From Haliotis asinina (taxonomy: Eukaryota > Mollusca > Gastropoda > Lepetellida > Haliotidae): a stretch of DNA of 64,000 nucleotides. This document shows positions 11,046 to 21,835 of the stretch, piece after piece. The DNA lies in assembly GCF_037392515.1 (NCBI RefSeq), contig NC_090288.1, positions 11,724,969-11,788,968 of the forward strand, in the 5' to 3' direction. Position numbers and translations under genes: made by a program. How positions within the stretch are numbered: position 1 is the stretch's first letter; every line of letters starts with the position of its first letter. A model generated the notes under the pieces. It worked only from the letters and a program-made list of their open reading frames with translations. It was not told where the DNA came from and searched no databases.

Positions 11046-11587
11046 TGATATTATCGTTATGTCAGTATTTGCATTGTTTCGTATGATAAAGACACGTGGC
11101 TTGACATATTTACCCACACTGTATTACTTTTGCTTGAATAATGCGATAACTAACTCTCATAACATTGTTTCGGCCGAAATCCGTATACCGCTTTTGTTAA
11201 AGTTCATGTTGACTTTATAGTGAATATTGGTCTTACAACTGTGTTCTAAGGGCCATGTTGTCTGAATTTCGAAATAGACTTATATTGATTGTTAAGGTTA
11301 AGGTTGTTGCACAGGGCCGAAGTTGACAAGACTAAACTGATTAACCGGTTGATTCCATGATAAATCGATTGACTGACTGCGTGATTGGCTGATTTGCTGG
11401 CTGACTGGCTGACTGACTGACTGACTGACTGACTGATTAACTGAAAAACAAAACACAGAAACATGTCATCTGTTTTACAATTGATACGAGCTGGAAGTGT
11501 TTTAAAACTGAACACTTGTTACAGAGCGTAACCAATAATCTCTAAACACTATTATCTCTACTGATTATAACTGATTGATATTTTCAG
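11046..11587. other. Non-coding stretch between satellite and first chitin-binding gene
   Basis: It holds a GACT/GGCT microsatellite at about 11385-11440 and otherwise no recognisable gene. The promoter and a non-coding first exon of the gene at 11588 are expected here, but I could not identify a convincing TATA box or donor. Confidence 0.5.
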
Positions 11588-11656
11588 GCTACACTCGAAC
11601 ATAAAAGATCACGATGCTTCGTGTCTTCATTGTGATGGTGATTACCATGGTAATGT
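11588..11656 (+). CDS. Chitin-binding gene 1, exon with start codon and signal peptide
   Basis: An acceptor (TTTTCAG at 11581-11587) is followed by 26 untranslated bases, the ATG at 11614 and 14 codons of hydrophobic signal peptide, then ATGT|GTAAGT at 11656/11657. The acceptor implies a further, non-coding exon upstream. Coding begins at 11614. Confidence 0.7.
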
Positions 11657-14092
11657 GTAAGTTGGAAATTATCACTTCTTTCTTTAAAATGGGCGGTAGG
11701 GCAGCCAAGTGGTTAAAGCCTTCGCTCGTCACACAGAAGGCCCGGGTTCGATTCCCGAAACGGGTACAATGTGTGAAGCCCATTTCTGGCGTCCCCCGCC
11801 ATGATATTGCCGTGAGAAGTGGGTGAGCTTGGTTTATGTTCGAACATAAAGGACTGAAAGGGTGATTGACGATGTGATTGGGGAGTGAGGAGCTGAGGCA
11901 CTGGTGGGCCTTGATAATTTATGTTGAGAAGAGGGAAGATGGTGAGGGCTGCGCTGCTAAGCGTTTATTGTTTTATGGCGAGAGGGGAGCTGTGATGACG
12001 AGAGAGTGCAGTGATGAAGAGAGGGTGTAGTGATGGCGCGTGTGATGCGGTGATGGCAAGAGAGGTGCGGTGAGGGCGAGAGATGTACGGTGATGTCGAG
12101 CGTTGCAGTGAGTGCAAGTGGGGTGCGGTGATGGCGACAGGGGCGTAGTCAGTACAAGAGGGGTGTAGTGATGGCGAGAGGGGTGCAGTGAGTGAGAGAG
12201 GTTTCGATGATGGCGACTGGGATGTAGACTAGTGAGTGTAAGAGGGACTGAGTGATGGTGATGGGGCTGCGGTGATGGCGAGTGGGATGTGATGGCGAGA
12301 GGGGAGGTGTGATGGCAAGAGGGTGCAGTGACGGCGGGAGGGGTACGGTGACATCTAAGAGGGTGCGGAGATGGTGAGAGGGGTGCGGTGATTGTGACAG
12401 GAGTGCACTGATGACGGGAGGTGTACGATAAAGGGGAGAGAGTGGCTGTGATATCGAGGGGAGTGCAGTGATGTGTAGAGGGGTGCAGTCATTGTGACGG
12501 TTGCTCTGGTGACGAGAGGTGTACGATGAGGAGGAGAGGAGTGCGGTGATATCGAGAGGAGTGCAGTGATGTCTAGAGGGGTGCAGTGATGGTAAGAGGG
12601 GTGCAGTGATGGTGAGAGGGAAGCTGTGATGTGAGAAGGATGCTGTGAGGGTGAGTGAGGTGCAGTGAGAGCGGGAGGACTGCGGTGATGTCGAAAGGGG
12701 CGCAGTGATTGTGAGAGGGGTGCAGTGATGGCGGGAGGGGAGCGAGAAGGGTGTTGTGAGGTTGAGTGGGGTTCGGTGATGGCTAGAGGTATGAGGTGGT
12801 AAGAGGTCCAGGATGGAAAGACTTCAGTGTCTTCGCTCACAAACTCCCACTTTCCACTTACTCCAGCATCAGCTGTAATCACACCAACAAGCGACATGAA
12901 CCCCATTTGCAGCACGACGACGGAGACGCTGATACCCCACCCCACTGATTGCGCCCAGTACTACAACTGCAGCGCCCCCGCCAAGACATTCTACAGCTAC
13001 CTTAGAGAAAAGAACCTACAGGAATGTCCCTACCCACAACTGTACAACACTGACACTCGGAGATGTGAGCACTACAGCATGGTCAAGTGTGGCAACAAAT
13101 TTGAGCCCCTTGGTGTATGTAAGTAGCCTGTTCTCATTTATTCTTCTTGGTAGAAAGCAAGCGAATGAGCTAAGTCCATGCATCAGTTGAAAAAAGTGAC
13201 ACAGGCATGACAGAATAACACGCGCAACAGGCGACTAAGTGGATCGGGTGGTCAGGCTTGGTTGATCACTGGGTTATCTGGTCCAGACGTGAGTATTTAC
13301 AGCCCGTCACCTTATAACTGGAATATTGCGGCGTAAACTAAAATCACTCACTCACTCACTAAAGACGAACCCCTATTTTGGGAAGTGACGTATTCCTTGA
13401 CATAACCATATAGAATGTTTTGAGTGGGGCGTTGAACAACAAACAAAATAGCGAGTGGGTGAGTGAGTTCAGTTTAACGCCGCGCTCAAAATATTCCAGC
13501 TATATAGCAGCAGTCTGTTCATAACCGAGTCTGGACCAGACAATCCAGTGAACAACAGCATGAGCATTGATCTGCGCAAATGGGAACCGATGACATGTGT
13601 CAACCAAGTCAGCGAGCCTGACCACCCGATCGCGTTAGTCACCTCTTACTACAAGTATTGTCGTCTTTTGTGGCAAGCATGGGTTGCTGAAGATCTATTC
13701 TACCCCGGACCTTCACGGGTCACAAACGAAATAGAACACACAGGTTTTAAATAGTTAGTGCCAATGCTGACTGATTTACTGACTGTGTTTTTTTCAAGAT
13801 TCGGGCTACTAGACCCACACATAATACATTCTTGACGGAGCCTTACAGTCACAATACAGGAGAAAAACCTCCATGTACTTTAATATCAGCAACAATTACT
13901 TACATTCACCAAAAGGTATCTTATATAGCTCCATATTTAACTTAAGGTCTAGTAAATATTACAATAATTTAAGGGCATTGTTACGCTATAAAACACAAAG
14001 CATAACTTACCCATTGAAACAGCGTCTGGTGCAATATTGAAGAAAACGTGACAGAATACATGTACTTTGTAATGGCAACGCCATTGAGGGTG

Positions 14093-14128
<36 letters not shown>

Positions 14129-14344
14129 AATTGATTTATCTTCACCTTACAAATGCAAGAGTTAAGCATTTTAATGCCATATTTTTACATCAGACCAAAT
14201 TTTCATTACATGTATGCACTATTCAATAACGAGAAGAAAACTCTATTCTGTAATGTTATTACACGGGTTTTAAGAATCCTCGGTAAAAGTACTCCATCTA
14301 AATACTTCATATGTATGTGTGTGTGTGTGTTTGTGTGTGTTTGT

Positions 14345-14424
<80 letters not shown>

Positions 14425-14785
14425 CGCAGTCGTAGATCCAGGGTACTAGTGGGGAACGTGTACCCTGGGGATGATCGAGGATGTGTACAGTCCTACTCTC
14501 TCAAACCAAGTACAGACACGTGTTTGCATGTAGCTGCTATGTCTGTTTCTAGGCGAGTACAAGAACATATGTTACGGAGGAAGATACTGTTGGGCACCTT
14601 GTCACGTCTACAACCCTTCCTGTAGAAACCTCTCCGACGGTCTCAACGTCTACGAATATCGTATCAAATCCACCTACTTCGTTGTGTGCGTCAATCAGAG
14701 ACTGGTCTATAAGGGCCAGTGCCCCGATCTTGGAAAGGGGAGACAACGCTTTGACCCAACATTACGTGCCTGTCGTTATTTTTAA
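11614..14785 (+). CDS. Secreted chitin-binding (CBM14/peritrophin-A) protein, 175 aa, three coding exons
   Basis: Coding exons are 11614-11656, 12867-13118 and 14553-14785. Each ends or starts at a canonical GT/AG site, both introns are phase 1, and together they give 175 residues. Residues 1-16 form a signal peptide (MLRVFIVMVITMVM). A classical peritrophin-A domain has cysteines at 29, 43, 49, 68, 81 and 89. A second, more divergent chitin-binding-like module follows from C99 with cysteines at 105, 111, 115, 122, 144, 155 and 172. Such proteins bind chitin outside the cell, in gut lining, shell matrix or mucous coats; which applies here is not shown by the sequence. The product is closely organised like the minus-strand gene at 18976-21470 and probably shares its ancestor. 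AATAAA follows at 14821. Function beyond chitin binding is unknown. Confidence 0.85.
11691..11835 (+). mobile_element. tRNA-derived SINE
   Basis: The head GGGCAGCCAAGTGGTTAAAG carries an A-box-like element, and GGTTCGATTCCC is the B box. The tail CCCATTTCTGGCGTCCCCCG is shared by other copies in this window. The copy lies in intron 1 of chitin-binding gene 1 and is one of the better preserved. Confidence 0.85.
11940..12800. repeat. 20-bp G-rich minisatellite in intron 1
   Basis: Degenerate head-to-tail units of about 20 bases, GAGAGGGGTGCAGTGATGGC, run for over 800 bases. The reverse strand stays open for 196 codons here only because the unit contains no stop in that frame. Confidence 0.85.
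12867..13118 (+). CDS. Chitin-binding gene 1, exon for the CBM14 domain
   Basis: The exon starts after CTTACTCCAG and ends before GTAAGT at 13119; phase 1 on both sides. It encodes residues 16 to 98, including the complete six-cysteine peritrophin-A domain (spacing C-13-C-5-C-18-C-12-C-7-C). Confidence 0.85.
13210..13735. repeat. Inverted pair of the dispersed 280-bp repeat in intron 2
   Basis: About 13210-13365 is a minus-strand copy (GACTAAGTGGATCGGGTGGT to CACTCACTCACT). About 13450-13735 is a plus-strand copy (GTGAGTGAGTTCAGTTTAAC to ACCTTCACGGGT). Together they form head-to-head arms that could pair in the pre-mRNA of chitin-binding gene 1. Confidence 0.75.
14094..14140. repeat. (GATT)n microsatellite
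   Basis: About ten tandem GATT units, the last two degenerate, in intron 2 of chitin-binding gene 1. Confidence 0.9.
14313..14423. repeat. (GT)n microsatellite
   Basis: About 110 bases of GT with a few TTT interruptions at the left end, 130 bases upstream of the last exon of chitin-binding gene 1. Pure GT runs are prone to length change and Z-form DNA. Confidence 0.95.
14553..14785 (+). CDS. Chitin-binding gene 1, last exon
   Basis: It follows the acceptor GTTTCTAG at 14552 and joins in phase 1 to make C99. It encodes 76 further residues and a stop at 14783-14785. The second module matches the peritrophin pattern in its late half (PSC at 122, TYFVVC, GQCPD, then RFDPTLRAC). Confidence 0.85.
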
Positions 14786-14820
14786 GAGCTCGATGGTTTT
14801 ACATTACCCTCCTATAGGTC

Positions 14821-14826
14821 AATAAA
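14821..14826 (+). terminator. Polyadenylation signal AATAAA of chitin-binding gene 1
   Basis: AATAAA lies 36 bases after the stop codon, followed by a GT-rich stretch. A 3' UTR this short is plausible. Confidence 0.65.
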
Positions 14827-15017
14827 GAGTTTGTCAACGACACATGCTTATGTTTCCATGATCGGCATCCAAGTGCGCCTCTCTGCTAACTTAAACCACT
14901 GGACAGTTGAAGACACATTTTGATCATGAACATTTTGTGAAACGAAAAATCAGACCTAGACCCACTAGATAAACTTATACTTTGTTTGATATTCAAGTTT
15001 GGATGATGGCACTTCGG

Positions 15018-15285
15018 TAGTGAGTGGGTTGGGTTACTTTTTAAGCCGAACTCAGGAATATTCCAGCCCTATAGCGCCGGTCTGTAAATAATCTAGTCTG
15101 GACGAGACGATCCTGTGATTAACAACATGTGCATCGATCTGCGCAACTGGGAACCGATGACATATGTCAACCAATGCAGCTAGCCCGAGCACCCGATCCT
15201 CGTAGTCCCCTCTTACGACAAGCAGAGTTATGGCAAGTTTGGGTTGCTGAAGATTTATTCTACCCCGGATCTTCACGGCTCGACA
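15018..15285 (+). repeat. Dispersed 280-bp repeat, plus copy
   Basis: It runs from TAGTGAGTGGGTTGGGTTAC through CAGCCCTATAGCGCCGGTCT and GGGAACCGATGACATATGTC to ACCCCGGATCTTCACGG, nearly the full consensus of the family found throughout the window. Confidence 0.8.
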
Positions 15286-15387
15286 CTTCTATGAAACACT
15301 TTCAAAGTTCTGTCGTAATATGAATGTCATACTTCGTCAGACTTAACCTCAACACTTTTTGCTGAGTCATAATATTCCAAGTTGCAC

Positions 15388-15490
<103 letters not shown>

Positions 15491-16290
15491 CAGTGGTACC
15501 CTAGCATTGTCCCAAAGTCGCACTTTGGTTAATTTAATACCTGTGAGAACTAAAGAGGGACACTGTGACAATAGCCTTTAATCGAAGCCAACATTAGCCA
15601 ACGATCCTTGCTTGTTTTTTGTGGTGCTGTGGTATTGAAAAGCAAGAATCTGTTCCTTAAAAAAGCAAAGCAGTAATCTATATCCCACTCACTCAACGGT
15701 GGCATTCGATTTTAAATAAACGAGATCTGTCCATCGGACGTCGCCCTGGCTGAACACGGCGACAGACGGGACCCAGTGGCCACTTCAACCATATAAGGGC
15801 GTGACATCTCTGGGGTTTGGGTTGGGTTGTGGTTTAGGAGGTTTCTACTTTGGTGACGCCTTAACAGAACGGTGCTTACAGACGGTGGGAAATATTCAAA
15901 TAATAACGTTATGACAACGTAAATACGTAAGCATCAGTAAACTTCAGCTTGTGATGAGGGGAAAATGACGCATCAAAGCGGCATGGCACAACGTTGTGAT
16001 AACGTATTATTCCCAACGGGTTCACACTCACACTCACATCCACCCCCTCCCCGACGACATGCCTCACCCCTCCTTCCACAAAAACAGAAAATCAAGTCAA
16101 GACACTATACTTAAGAGATCGGCAAAATCTCAAATTCTTTATTACCTAGGTTCCGGGTTTACTTCTTGAATAATGATATAATAATTTTTAAGTGAAAATA
16201 TACTTCCTCAAATTTCAGATCTCAAGTGAAAACTTAATCCCTCAAAGTTCTAAAATGATAATTCAAACTCTCCAAGGTTCTAACGCTACC

Positions 16291-16442
16291 AGGGCGGTGA
16301 AGTAGCCTAGTGGTTAGAGCGTTCACTAGTCACGCCAAAGACCTGGGTTCGATTCCCAACGTGGATACTATGTGTAAAGTTAATTTTACAATATTTGAAA
16401 AATTGCTAAATGCAGCGTAAAACTAGACTCATTCATTCACGT
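16291..16442 (+). mobile_element. tRNA-derived SINE
   Basis: GGGCGGTGAAGTAGCCTAGT, then GGTTAGAG and the B box GGGTTCGATTCCC, then a degraded body ending in TAAAACTAGACTCATTCATT. Confidence 0.8.
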
Positions 16443-16950
16443 TAAGGCTTCCACCATTCAGACACCCAATCAACAACTTTGGTATTTCATTATCCAATAC
16501 ACAAGATTAGACATGTGTGTGACTCCAGAGCGCCAACCGACAACCAGAGAACCATTTCCTACACCACAACACTCGTCAAGTCTCAAACATTGTCAATGAC
16601 ATGAAACACAATGACATGTAACCATGACCTCTGACTTTGGCTAAACGAAATCGAGGCTTGGTATGCTTGGCTGTGGCTCACCAAAGGTACTGACGTAAAC
16701 AAACATGGCACAACGTCTAATTTCCTACCAATACTAGAATCATCGCGTTCAGAACGTTTAGTCGAACATTAGGGGTCTTATTTCAGGGTGTTTTTTTCAG
16801 ATTCATTTGTAGGCGCTAATCATAAAGATAGCGTTAAGATAACAATATGATTCCTTGTATGTATAGCAGATCAAGTAGCATTGTTCCATCTTCGGTTTGC
16901 CACGTTCAGATGAGGCGTATGTGTCTATGACGTATACTCGTTCTGGGTCT

Positions 16951-17162
16951 ACGGGACCTAGATTTTCGATAGATATAGTTGTACGTGCCATACATTAACA
17001 TTAACTTAAGAATATCTTTGCGATAGGAGAGCTTCGAAAACCTACGCCCTGGGTCTTGATTTTCGAAGCTCTCTTAGCACTAAGATAGTCATAAGTGCAA
17101 TACATCAACATTAACATACGATTATTTTAGCGCTAAGAAGGCTTCGAAAATCTAGGCCCAGG
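16951..17162. mobile_element. Two adjacent inverted-repeat MITEs
   Basis: Copy 1 (about 16951-17053) and copy 2 (about 17048-17162) share the CTGGG between them. In copy 2 the left end CCTGGGTCTTGATTTTCGAA is the reverse complement, with few changes, of the right end TTCGAAAATCTAGGCCCAGG. The centres (CATACATTAACATTAAC and CAATACATCAACATTAAC) are also alike. No coding capacity. Confidence 0.7.
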
Positions 17163-17649
17163 TTGTTACGCAAGAGACTACCCGAGGTGTGTCTGTAGTG
17201 ATTGAAACAGTTTCTACATTTCTTCAACGTATTTTGGCAGTCGACTCGGTCTTACCTGTTTTACAAGTTCTTCTGTGAAAGCTTCCGATCGACGCTAAAC
17301 TACTTCAGGGAAGAGTCGTGCCAGCACGGCAAGATAATCGTCAGGTTCTAGATCATTCGTAACCCACTCGTGTTATTCCGGGACGTTGAGGTTACGGAAA
17401 GGGGCGAGTTGTGGCGAATGGGGCTAGTTGGCAATCACATAAAACAAATATAATAACACACAAGGTTATACAATTACAGAAGTTATAAGACAAAAACTCT
17501 TTTGGCTCTTTTGATATTTTATTAGTTTCAAAGCTGTGTCCCTAAATAAGTTCATTTCAGCGACTAGATATAATATTGAGGATTTATTGAAACAACAGGA
17601 CTAGTGCTAAAAGCGACATGTTCAACGGCACCAAATACAGTTAAACTCG

Positions 17650-17780
17650 ATGGTAGCAGATTTTCAATTGAGCCAAACATTGTAGATTACACATTTTCAA
17701 CTAAACCAAACATAGTTAATCTCTCTTTCAACTGAACCAACAGTTTAGTTTCAACTGAACCAACAGTTAATCACGCAGTT
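17650..17780. repeat. Short degenerate tandem repeat (TTTCAACTGAACCAAACA type)
   Basis: Four to five units of roughly 30 bases resembling TTTCAACTGAACCAA plus GTTAATC. No function is visible. Confidence 0.5.
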
Positions 17781-17964
17781 TGTCACCGAATACACAACAT
17801 GTGTCTCCTTTCCTTTTTACTAAGGTTAACCTTAACTCCCATTCTTTAACACTGCACTACGGGACCTTAATGACTTACGATGTTTAGTGTTTAGTGTGAA
17901 ATGAGACCCTGAACTGGTCATAATGAACTACTTTGTTGCTATTCTTTGTTTGGCCCGACGCTAC

Positions 17965-18150
17965 CCATGAAGATCCCGGATTTATCTTCAACGACCTAAC
18001 AGGCGGCTAAAAGGTTCGGGAGGTGATGCTCGCTGGAATGATTGGCACATTCGATCGATGCTCATGCTGTTGACCACTGAATTGTCTGGTCCGGACTCGA
18101 TTATTTACAGACCGCTGTCATACAGGTGGAATACTGCTGCGTTACACAAC
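17965..18150 (-). repeat. Dispersed 280-bp repeat, minus copy
   Basis: It runs from GATCCCGGATTTATCTTCAA through TCGATGCTCATGCTGTTGAC to GTGGAATACTGCTGCGTTAC, the reverse complement of the family consensus with an internal loss. Confidence 0.7.
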
Positions 18151-18577
18151 ACACAAACAAACAAACTGTTTACAGGCAAGACAATTTCATGTCAATGTCT
18201 AAATGCTTGGTAATGCATATGCATGTTATGTCACGTGCGCTGTTACGTTAGACATCCATGCAGATGTGACACAAATACAAAGTAGTGTTGTCGCCGAAGT
18301 CGTTACCAGGAAGGTAAACGATGCACATTGCACTAACACCAACCACACCTGAATCTTGCGTTGATTAAAAATTAATAGGAAATTTTCTCTTCCCTATTTG
18401 CTCCCTAATTTGAAACTGGCCGACTGTATCTGTTTGTAACACACACTGCTTTGCCAAAGGGGAGCGATAAACCACTCCTCATTTCCATACTACGACACCG
18501 CCAGCTATCGTGCTTAACCTTCAGACGTTTTTACACGCGGCTTAACCACATGGGCTTACAGAGATTGTGTGTTTATG

Positions 18578-18583
18578 TTTATT
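18578..18583 (-). terminator. Candidate polyadenylation signal of chitin-binding gene 2
   Basis: AATAAA on the minus strand, about 390 bases after the stop codon. It is the nearest exact match I found. Confidence 0.3.
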
Positions 18584-18975
18584 ACCAATATATTCATACC
18601 GCCATGCTATGTTGGGGAAGTACATTTAGATTGGGATGGAGGAGCGCTCGTTTCAAACACGTAAATTACGTGTGTGATATTTTTCAAAATAACAATGGTG
18701 GAATGCCTGATTCCCTCCCTTGGCCTATCAATACGTATCCTAAATTTAGTGTTTTCAGGCAAAATATTCCCAAATTAACCGCAACAATATTTGGTATTAT
18801 TTACTATATTGCAAAATAAAGTGTGTTATTGTCAAGACTAAACAAACTACATGTCTGATCTAAGCATATCGTTAAATACTTCTGAGATTCAGTTCTTATC
18901 TTCGTATCGTTACATCACGTTTGTATATCTCAATACATTCACACCCGGATTTCAATTCCACTGCCACGATGTCTG

Positions 18976-19220
18976 TTAATGATAACACGTCGTTGAACCG
19001 AACGATATGCACCGTGAACAAAAAGGGGAGAAAAACATTCCATCTGGACATTTCAAAACATTCAAAGTTCTTCCCTTCTCACACTTCAGGTACCACGGGT
19101 AGTTGGTTCGTGTTGGCAGGGCGTGGTCCCCGTCCGGTTTACCAACACAAGATGGCCGGAGCTCCGAACAGGGCAGGCAGTGTGGATCTGTGCATGTGAT
19201 GTTGAGAGCTTGATAGTCGC
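18976..19220 (-). CDS. Chitin-binding gene 2, last exon
   Basis: The acceptor TCAACCAACAG precedes 19220. The exon joins in phase 1 to make C190 and encodes 80 further residues and a stop at 18976-18978. Its cysteine pattern parallels the last exon of the plus-strand gene. Confidence 0.85.
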
Positions 19221-21470
19221 CTGTTGGTTGAAAGAATATTAATTTTGAGCTCATTATATTATTATCTTAGTGCTTGCAACTCATTTCAGGTTATGTCACA
19301 ACTAGCTAACTTTGACCGATATACAGATCTGTAAACTTGTAGACTACAACGCTTTGGTTCCAGTTTCTCACCACGTTCTTCATGGGAATCACCATCAGGC
19401 GCGTAGCAAGGCGTTACAGACTATGCTTGTACGTGGTTATGTTAGCCTACAAAGATACCCACATGTTTGAAAGAACGTTGTAAGTACGAGGGCTGGTCAA
19501 AAAGTTCTAGGCCTACATAACTTCTAGACTGGTGGCACTAACTAATCTTATAAGTGTTGTTGGACAGTGTTCTTCATTTCTAGTTATTATACTCCAATAG
19601 ATCACCTAGTCCTTGAAGCATATTGGGGTCTACATGCGAGTACACTGTGAGAGATGTTGAGGACTGGAGTTCTGATTTTACATGACAATGCTTCGTCTTA
19701 CACCTTTCGATTGGCAAAGTCTGCAGTACATCAATGTGACTTCAAAGAACATCCTCATCCCCTATATTCGCTGACCTGGCCCCAAGCGACTTTCACCTAT
19801 TCCCAAAACTGAAGGAACGTCTCCGTGGAAACCGTTATGCCGGTAGTGACGAACTCAAATCTGCTGTACTCATATCTATACCCCAGTGTACTTCAAGGAG
19901 TAGTTGATGAGGAACACTGTTCAACAACACTTATAAGATTAGTTGGTATCACTGGTCATCTAGTGATCTAGGCCTAGAACTTTTTGACCAGCTCTTGTAT
20001 GATGGGACGTTTCATTCACTATCAAAATACATTCACTATCAAAATATTAATGCGTTCGTTCTTTATCTGTATATCCTCTTATTAATGTAAATATCCTTTT
20101 AGAAACGAAAAATATATTCATCTACCCGAACGACCTGCTAGAACTTGCCTCAAATACCCGAAGTTTCTTAGCTACATGTATTATGCTGTTGTACCCCAAA
20201 ATACGGTCACATTTCTGATGTCTTCCGCCAGGATATTGCAGGAGTATTGCTAAAAGCGGCGTAAAACCCCACTCACTCACTCACTCGAACAACCTCGAAC
20301 AAACCGCAACTAATCACCAGGAGTCCCACACGTCACTGTTATCAGTCTTCTCATGTTTTAGGGTATACAGTAGTTGAAATAGAATTAACTTACATGGGGC
20401 TTTTGGTATGGGTCTGCCATCGCAATACTTCTCAGCAGACCGGAAGTCCTCACAGTGACCGGATATGACGTTGAAAAGGTCCGGATATGTGCATTCCCGT
20501 GCCACAGTCTCAGCACCCTCGCTGCAGTCATAATACAAAGCGCAGCTCTGGGTGGAGGGGTAGCGCCCTTTCGCGGTCAGGCGACAAAACTCATTCCAGC
20601 GAACTGCCAAAGAAATTGTAGATTAAAGAAGGTTTGCATTCTCATAATAATTCCATAACTGGGACTGTAATGTTTTTAAATGGGACTTGTTCACCAGATG
20701 CTCGGACTTTCCACTGTGAAATGTTAAAAAAAACCTTAGGTCTGTGTATGCTTGAGAGCAAATTCATTTGAAATTTCACCTGTTAACGCGGTACTTTGTA
20801 CTGCCGTCATGTTTGATATGAGAAATATGAAATTATTTACACGTTTTTGGGTGCTTTTCAACTCCAGTGCAATACCTGCGAGCCATATAAGCTAATTAAG
20901 TTAATCAAATGCAAAAATAATGTAAAGCTGCTCCCAAGAAAAACATCTTGTATGGTTATATCAAGGAGCATATACTGTATTAAAGTACAGTTTCGTCTTA
21001 TAACCAACGTATATATTTGTATACACGTTATGTAAAAAGAATATACTGTTTTTAACACGGCAGCCATATCTATTCATATCTATATCTTTCATGGATAATG
21101 CATATGCCCTACCTTTCTCCTGTCGTTTACACTCGGCGCGGTCCATCACACAGATGGGTTCCTGCAAACCGGTGACAGTTCTGGCATCCAACGGGCACCT
21201 GCTCCAGTAAGCTGAATCTCCAACACACCGGACATACCCAGTACAGGCCCAGGGGAGGAGAAACATGACACCGTCCTTACCCCTACACAGGTAGTTCAGC
21301 TCGGGGAAGGGGAGGCCTGGTCCCCCGGGGTAAACGTGGGGTTGGCTGGCCGGCGGATCCACGTATTTCGTGAGGGGATACATGTACTTGACAGCGTCTG
21401 TGGTCATCAGCAGAACGCTGAGGGCAAGGAGATGGAAGGTGGTTAATCCTAGACTTTCGGTGGCGGTCAT
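18976..21470 (-). CDS. Secreted chitin-binding (CBM14/peritrophin-A) protein, 270 aa, three coding exons
   Basis: Coding exons are 21113-21470, 20394-20603 and 18976-19220, all with canonical splice sites and phase 1 introns, giving 270 residues. Residues 1-26 are a signal peptide (TTFHLLALSVLLMTTDA). A first chitin-binding-like module has cysteines at 62, 76, 82, 92, 107 and 114. The second is a clear peritrophin-A domain with cysteines at 126, 140, 146, 157, 170 and 180. The third module starts at C190 with CDYQALNITC and ends CPDGMFFSPFCSRC. Modules two and three match the whole mature part of the 175-residue protein at 11614-14785, including the intron that splits the codon of the first cysteine of the last exon. 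A proline-rich linker (residues 31-55) precedes module one. The protein is probably extracellular and binds chitin; its tissue is unknown. A deleted mariner sits in intron 2. Confidence 0.87.
19487..19997 (+). mobile_element. Deleted mariner element with long terminal inverted repeats
   Basis: It is bounded by TA at 19485-19486 and 19998-19999. The ends read GGCTGGTCAAAAAGTTCTAG and its inverse, and the similarity continues inward for about 110 bases (both contain AACTAATCTTATAAGTGTTG). The centre retains the end of a mariner transposase: ILHDNAS, then HPHPLYSLT, then a SDFHLFPKLKERLRG-like stretch spread over shifted frames. At 511 bases it has lost most of the gene. It lies in intron 2 of chitin-binding gene 2. 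Confidence 0.85.
20205..20287 (+). mobile_element. SINE tail fragment
   Basis: GATGTCTTCCGCCAGGATAT to GCGGCGTAAAACCCCACTCA matches the 3' half of the tRNA-derived SINE. The tRNA head is missing. It lies about 110 bases from the central exon of chitin-binding gene 2. Confidence 0.65.
20394..20603 (-). CDS. Chitin-binding gene 2, exon for the central CBM14 domain
   Basis: The acceptor TTTCTTTGGCAG precedes 20603 and the donor CCCCAT|GTAAGT follows 20394; phase 1 on both sides. It encodes VRWNEFCRLTAKG to PIPKAP with the full six-cysteine domain. Confidence 0.87.
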
Positions 21471-21501
21471 CTTGATCGGCTTCTCGCTTAAGATGGTGTT
21501 T
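21113..21501 (-). CDS. Chitin-binding gene 2, exon with start codon
   Basis: The acceptor TTGTCACTAG ends at about 21502, followed by about 31 untranslated bases and the ATG at 21470. Coding covers residues 1-119 and ends AAAG|GTAGGG at 21113. It carries the signal peptide and the first cysteine module. Confidence 0.8.
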
Positions 21502-21529
21502 CTAGTGACAAGAATAGAACATAAGAGTA

Positions 21530-21660
21530 CGTGAGTGAGTTAGGTTTTACGCCGCTTTTAGCAATATTAAAGCAGAGGGACACTGGAAAAGGGCTTCACA
21601 CAGTGTACCAGTGTGAGGAATCGATCCCAGATCATCGGCATAGGATTGACGCAAACCCGT
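21530..21660 (-). mobile_element. tRNA-derived SINE, minus copy
   Basis: GTGAGTTAGGTTTTACGCCG begins the tail, then GGGACACTGGAAAAGGGCTT, and GGAATCGATCCCAGATC is the inverted B box. It lies just upstream of the start-codon exon of chitin-binding gene 2, in its 5' intron. Confidence 0.75.
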
Positions 21661-21689
21661 GTCCATGTTCATGTATTCCTAGATTGAGT

Positions 21690-21835
21690 GAATGAGTGAG
21701 ACTGGCTTTGAACAGTGTTCCAGTTATATCAAGGCGTCTGGTTAAAGAGGGAGGAAAGCCTGAAATGAGTGAGTGAGTTTTAAGACAAGCATGGGTTGCA
21801 GAAGACCCTTTCTACCTGGGACCTTCACGGGTAGC
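21690..21835 (+). repeat. Dispersed 280-bp repeat, internally deleted
   Basis: The start (GAGTGAGACTGGCTTTGAAC) and end (GACAAGCATGGGTTGCAGAA to CCTTCACGGGTAG) of the family are present, with most of the middle missing. Confidence 0.6.

Noticed and set aside
11691-11770. tRNA gene
   Set aside because: A and B boxes are present but there is no foldable cloverleaf, and the body continues into a shared SINE tail.
12355-12945. 196-codon open frame on the minus strand, rich in S, P, H and T
   Set aside because: It is the reverse reading of the 20-bp minisatellite in an intron; the periodic HRTPL-type text follows the DNA repeat, and the plus strand holds the real gene.
14153-14449. Cysteine-valine repeat protein frame
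   Set aside because: It is a translation of the GT microsatellite.
18451-18819. 122-codon plus-strand frame
   Set aside because: No domain, no splice or polyadenylation context, and unremarkable composition; probably chance.
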